Below, piece after piece: positions 60,295 through 64,000 of a stretch of 64,000 nt of DNA; positions within the stretch are counted from its first letter, which is position 1; each line of letters starts with the position of its first letter. The position numbers and the translations under genes were made by a program. The notes beneath the pieces were generated by a model. It did not search any database and was not told the origin of the DNA. It worked only from the letters and a program-made list of their open reading frames with translations. Source of the stretch: Onchidella celtica (taxonomy: Eukaryota > Mollusca > Gastropoda > Systellommatophora > Onchidiidae); contig OZ007574.1 in NCBI GenBank assembly GCA_963931925.1, positions 37,790,938 to 37,854,937 on the forward strand. Reading direction: 5' to 3'.

Positions 60295-60830
60295 ATTAAC
60301 AGTATTTCTTGTCAGTGAGTATCATTCTTTGATAGGTTATTTGTAGAAAGATATACATTTCATGTACATTACGGTTTAAGACACTGGATTAGTTTGCAAG
60401 GTATTTGAAAGATTGAACTTATGTGTTATAACTTATAGTGAGTAAGGGAATGTCACTCGCGAGTGAAATGAAATAAAAAGAAAAAAAGAAAAGACCTTGT
60501 CCGTCTTTACCATCCTAAGCTTAACACGTCCCTTGCCAAGGGATTTAACAACTGTGTATTTGTACACAAAAAAATATTTAAAATGACTTCATTTTTATGA
60601 GTCCGTTAATTATTTCATCCATTGGGATGTGTATGTCAGTGCCAAACAAACAGTACCGTGCAAATTTTACTCAATGGCAACCAACTACAAAAACAACTAC
60701 AACATGCCAACGAACGTGAGTGACACTAATCCAGTGCCTTAAACCATGAGCTACATAAAATGTAGGCCCCTATACATTTCTACAAATACGCTATCAAAGA
60801 ATTTACTAACAAGACATGTTCATGCAACAT
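60295..60830. repeat. Large inverted repeat, arms about 100 bp
   Basis: 60324-60393 (tctttgataggttatttgta, ggtttaagacactggattag) is the reverse complement of 60724-60801 (ctaatccagtgccttaaacc, tacaaatacgctatcaaaga). Weaker similarity (tcttgt.agt) extends outward. The inner flanks carry ctcgcgagtga and acgtgagtgac. Possibly an old foldback element. Confidence 0.65.
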
Positions 60831-61606
60831 GATCCATCGAATTTTTGCCATAACATACTATTGTGAGAGGATGAACGACTTTCTATTTTTAATGTGCTTT
60901 CATGGTAGCTCTAGTGCGTGAGTGAGGGACGGCCACTCATAGTAGTTTATGGACACTTGGCCGAGTACCATTAATTGGATTATTTCCCTTGTAATACTAG
61001 CGCGGGACCCGTTATTCACATCACGGTGAAAAGCGCGCATTTTGATTGGTCAGTTGGAAATGTACCGGGCTTCCAACTCTTATATCATGGCTTTGAGTTT
61101 CTTACAACTCGCTCCTTCGTTGTTATCCACCGACAGAAAGACGGGAACCCGAATTCATTTTTGAGAGTAGACAATACCCTATCGGTACAAAATAGGTACT
61201 CATGATAACGTTTGTTATCAATGGAGATACGTCGTATTAATGGACGAAAGTATCCCGCACAAAATTGTCGAATGTTGTTAGTCCTGACACTTTAAAAATT
61301 TATATTAAAACTATTACCGGGTTTCTGGTATAAGTAGTCAGTTAGAATTTTAGCAGCAAGTTTCTACTTTATAATGGTACCAATTTTGTTGTACTTTGAT
61401 GCACATATCCTATTGAAATAATTAATAAGAGGATCTCGGATTTAAAGTAAACCACGAGTTAGACGCATGTTATCCCCGATAAATCCAACCTGGGTCAAAT
61501 TTATTCAATTATTGCTGGAGGGGTCGTTAGAGTAATTTCTGCAGTTTACTGGGATACCTAATTGACTTTTGTGTGCACCCTTTTAACCGTACTGTAAATT
61601 CGATTG

Positions 61607-62111
61607 TGTTAGGACCCTAACCGGTTATGTTGTCGGGCTGGACTCCATGTCCGAGCCTTTCACTTGTGCAACACGGGCTACGTAATAGCTCTCTCGGACG
61701 TCCGCGCGGGCTCATAAATAAGATGCGGTTCGAGTGGTCAACACACTCCATCATAGACGCAGGAGACAAGAGCCGACAGCACAGTGAACCCCGCCCAGCA
61801 ACCCGGGCCCGTAGCAGCTCAGAGGCTTGCCGACGCTTGCCATCGCCACCCCGCCCCATAAGGCATGTAGCGGTAGCACAGGACCCGGAGAAACTTTGGC
61901 TTATGGCTGGTTGGGCTTCTTTTTTTTGGGCTTCTTCTTTTTCTGGGTTTCTTTTTTTGGGCTTTTTTTGTTGGTAGCGATACCTTTGTTAGGCTTTTGA
62001 ATAAATAAGATTGCCAGCAGAACCCTGTGTTTGTTAATCCTGTGTATCCTTAAGGGAGTTACTATTGAACCCACGCAGTAACCACATTACCCACTCGTAG
62101 TTCATCCAACA
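61607..62111 (+). repeat. 5' LTR of Ty3/gypsy element
   Basis: Begins TGTTAGG and ends CCAACA, giving the usual TG...CA ends; about 505 bp. It contains a TATA-like cataaata near 61712 and an AATAAA-type signal near 62001. The exact start is inferred because the 3' LTR is not available for comparison. Confidence 0.65.
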
Positions 62112-62116
62112 TTTTC

Positions 62117-62134
62117 TGGTGTCAGAAGTGGGAT
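62117..62134 (+). promoter_or_regulatory. Primer binding site, tRNA-Leu type
   Basis: TGGTGTCAGAAGTGGGAT, five bases after the LTR, is complementary to the 3' end of a leucine tRNA including CCA. This is a common primer in Ty3/gypsy elements. Confidence 0.75.
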
Positions 62135-62173
62135 ACACAGAAGGGTTAGTTTGTAAGTCTAGAAAGCCCAACC

Positions 62174-63103
62174 ATGCCACGAACAACAGGAAGCCGAAGT
62201 TCAGATGAGGAACAACCCCCAGCACCACCGCCGATGCCAACACAGCCCTACGTTATAATGGCAGCAGAGCAGCCGAGGATCGACACATTCTACGGCGACA
62301 TGGGGAGAGGAGGTGCAGAGAGGTTTGAGGGACAGCTCCGGGCCTGTTGGTCCAGCAGGCCAGAACTCTCCGAGGACCGCCGCCTCACCATCCTTCTAAA
62401 CAGCGTCGGCCCCGAGGTGAGGGCGGAACTCAAGTGCCACCCCCGGGAGGTGCAGCGAGATCCTGAGAGAGCTCTCCAGTGTATACTGGAGGCTTTCGGA
62501 GAACACCGGTCACCCAGCGACCTGTTCATAGCCCTGAGCCAGTGCCGCCAACGACCAGGGGAGACGGTGAGGGGTTTCTCCCATCGGCTGAGGGATATGT
62601 TCGACGCCCTTACCAAGCGCCAGTCTGCCCTGAGGGAGCCCATATATGAAGAGAGCATCCTGAGGGACATCTTCATGGGGGCCCTCTCAAGCGAATCGCT
62701 CACGGCCCAGCTCCGTGAATACAGGTTCCAGCATCCAGATGCCACCTTCCTGGACATCCGGAACACTGCCATCCGCTGGTATGACGACAGGGGACACCCC
62801 GACAGCCACATCCAAGCCATTGCGACCAGGGCTGACAACAGGCCACCCCAACACTCCGCCGCCGCCACTGCTAACACCAGCGACCGGGCCATCGCTGATC
62901 TCAACGGCAGGCTGGAGAAAATGGAAGCTCTCCTGTCTCGGTTGGCTGAGGAGGAGCCACTCAGCCACCGGAGAAGAAGGACGAGGGGGCAACGAACTGA
63001 GAGGGGACCAGGAGCCTGTTTCCAGTGTGGACGACAGGGACACTTCGCAAAGGACTGCCGCCGCTATCAACGCAAGCCACAGGGGGAAGGGCGACCCCTG
63101 TAG
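62174..63103 (+). CDS. Gag-like protein of LTR retrotransposon
   Basis: 309 codons from the ATG at 62174. A Pro-rich N-terminus is followed by a capsid-like helical region (RPGETVRGFSHRLRDMF resembles the retrotransposon Gag family) and a CCHC zinc knuckle, CFQCGRQGHFAKDC, near the C-terminus within a basic tail. It would form the particle and bind the RNA. Fossil or young endogenous element, not a host gene. Confidence 0.85.
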   Translation: MPRTTGSRSSDEEQPPAPPPMPTQPYVIMAAEQPRIDTFYGDMGRGGAERFEGQLRACWSSRPELSEDRRLTILLNSVGPEVRAELKCHPREVQRDPERALQCILEAFGEHRSPSDLFIALSQCRQRPGETVRGFSHRLRDMFDALTKRQSALREPIYEESILRDIFMGALSSESLTAQLREYRFQHPDATFLDIRNTAIRWYDDRGHPDSHIQAIATRADNRPPQHSAAATANTSDRAIADLNGRLEKMEALLSRLAEEEPLSHRRRRTRGQRTERGPGACFQCGRQGHFAKDCRRYQRKPQGEGRPL

Positions 63104-64000
63104 ACCAGAGTCCGGCTACAGATGGGTCAAGTGAGGACTCATTCACACGACGAGCGGTTGGGGAGCTCCCTGTCAGGACGGTACAGTTGAATGGAATACC
63201 GGTCACTGGGACCATCGATACCGGATCACAAGTCACGACTGTCACCTCGGCGATCTACCAGCGGCACTTCAAGGGAAAATTGCAGAGGCCCACTCAACAC
63301 TACCAACTGACCGCGGCGAATGGACTCAGCATTCCATATGAGGGGTACATGGTTGCTGATGTGACAGTGGATGGACAGACAGCCCAAGATCGAATAGTCT
63401 TCGTCCTGAGTGGGGACGGTCCTGCCCTGAATTCGTGCCTGATAGGGATGAATGTCCTAAACCATCTGGATGTAACCTTGCCCTCACCAAACTCCTCACA
63501 ACAGCAGCACCCCTACGCTAGAGCCCCCAAGCAAGCCACGGTGATACCAGCTCGCACCGTCAAGACAGTAGTAGCAACAGGAGGCAATACCCGAAACCAA
63601 GAGACGGTAATTTTAGAAGCGATAGTAGATGGTCCACGCCGAGGCTTGGCTGTTCTGACAACCTATGTGACTCCAATAGATGGGAAGCTGAAGGTTCTGG
63701 TCGTGAATGAGACGGATGAAGATGTTGTTTTGCCAGCCCGTGCCCCTCTGGGAAAGATATACCCTGCCAGTCCTGCTGTACATGTCAACCACGTCAACTG
63801 CGAGTCGCCGAGGTCCCCCGTTAATCACCCACCAAGACAAGGCCCCACACCTGAGGCTCTACAAAAGCTTACCGAGATGGTTTCAATCCCAACCCTAAAC
63901 AAGCACGAGCAAACCACGCTAAGGGACTTACTGGTCACACACCAAGATGTCTTTGCCTGGACGGACGCTGAACTGGGATATACGGATAGAGTGCAACATA
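63089..64000 (+). CDS. Pol region of LTR retrotransposon, partial
   Basis: Overlaps the end of the Gag-like frame, the arrangement usual in families that make Pol by frameshifting. It contains an aspartic protease with GTIDTGSQVTTV and LIGMNVLNHLD, followed by a linker and the LRDLLVTHQDVFAW segment that precedes the reverse transcriptase in Ty3/gypsy Pol. It continues past the window edge. Confidence 0.82.

Larger units (their letters stand above)
56480..61606. other. Intergenic region, no gene recognised
   Basis: AT-rich sequence with homopolymer G or C runs (57434-57446, 57722-57736, 58608-58616, 59110-59124), a hAT-like start CAGGCCCGGATTAACC at 56910 without a matching right end, a palindromic block at 59.4 kb, an (ATT)n/(ATC)n patch near 59.84 and 60.16 kb, and an inverted repeat at 60.3-60.8 kb. 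No spliced coding frame is apparent. Confidence 0.5.
61607..64000 (+). mobile_element. Ty3/gypsy LTR retrotransposon, 5' half, runs off the window
   Basis: Order: 5' LTR, tRNA-Leu-type primer site, Gag-like frame with a zinc knuckle, then Pol starting with an aspartic protease and reaching toward the reverse transcriptase at the edge. The visible part looks whole, with no obvious breaks, which suggests a young copy. The 3' LTR is outside the window, so LTR divergence cannot be used for dating. Much GC-richer than the flanking DNA. Confidence 0.88.

Overview
The window is animal nuclear DNA, AT-rich and full of introns, microsatellites and small transposons. GT-AG introns, tRNA-derived SINEs, several LINE clades, many non-autonomous DNA transposons, long (GATAA)n, (GA)n and (CTAT)n arrays and an invertebrate-style gene content point to a marine invertebrate. 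A lophotrochozoan, perhaps a mollusc, is my best guess; the sequence does not prove the taxon.

Two host genes can be read. At the left edge the last six exons of an M14 metallocarboxypeptidase lie on the + strand (828-7596). The zinc-binding, substrate-binding and catalytic residues are all visible and the specificity pocket looks B-type (basic C-terminal residues); the 5' exons are outside the window. The centre and right hold a complete anoctamin-10 (TMEM16K) gene on the - strand, 13 coding exons from 55591 down to 26698. The splice phases close exactly to a 707-residue protein, and a non-coding 5' exon is likely near 56326.

Layout: 1-825, LINE 3' end and (GATAA)n array; 828-7730, carboxypeptidase with repeats in its introns; 7.8-11.3 kb, mariner MITE, duplicated repeat, minisatellite split by a foldback element; 11.34-26.7 kb, AT-rich DNA downstream of the anoctamin stop, with no gene but several tandem duplications of about 180 bp; 26.7-55.6 kb, ANO10, whose introns hold a 5'-truncated Jockey-type LINE, an RTE-like LINE with an inverted 3' segment, three SINE copies, at least five hAT-type elements with target duplications, TA-flanked and TTAA-flanked MITEs and a second foldback copy; 56.4-61.6 kb, intergenic DNA with palindromes; 61.6-64.0 kb, the 5' half of a Ty3/gypsy LTR element running off the right edge.

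The two host genes have no evident functional link: one encodes a digestive or processing exopeptidase, the other an ER lipid scramblase family protein. I did not find a new multi-gene system. The most unusual features are the transposon histories: nested insertions with a paralogous empty site, a LINE with an in-place inversion about 100 bp from a coding exon, and a piggyBac-like MITE with repeated CCGGCC motifs.
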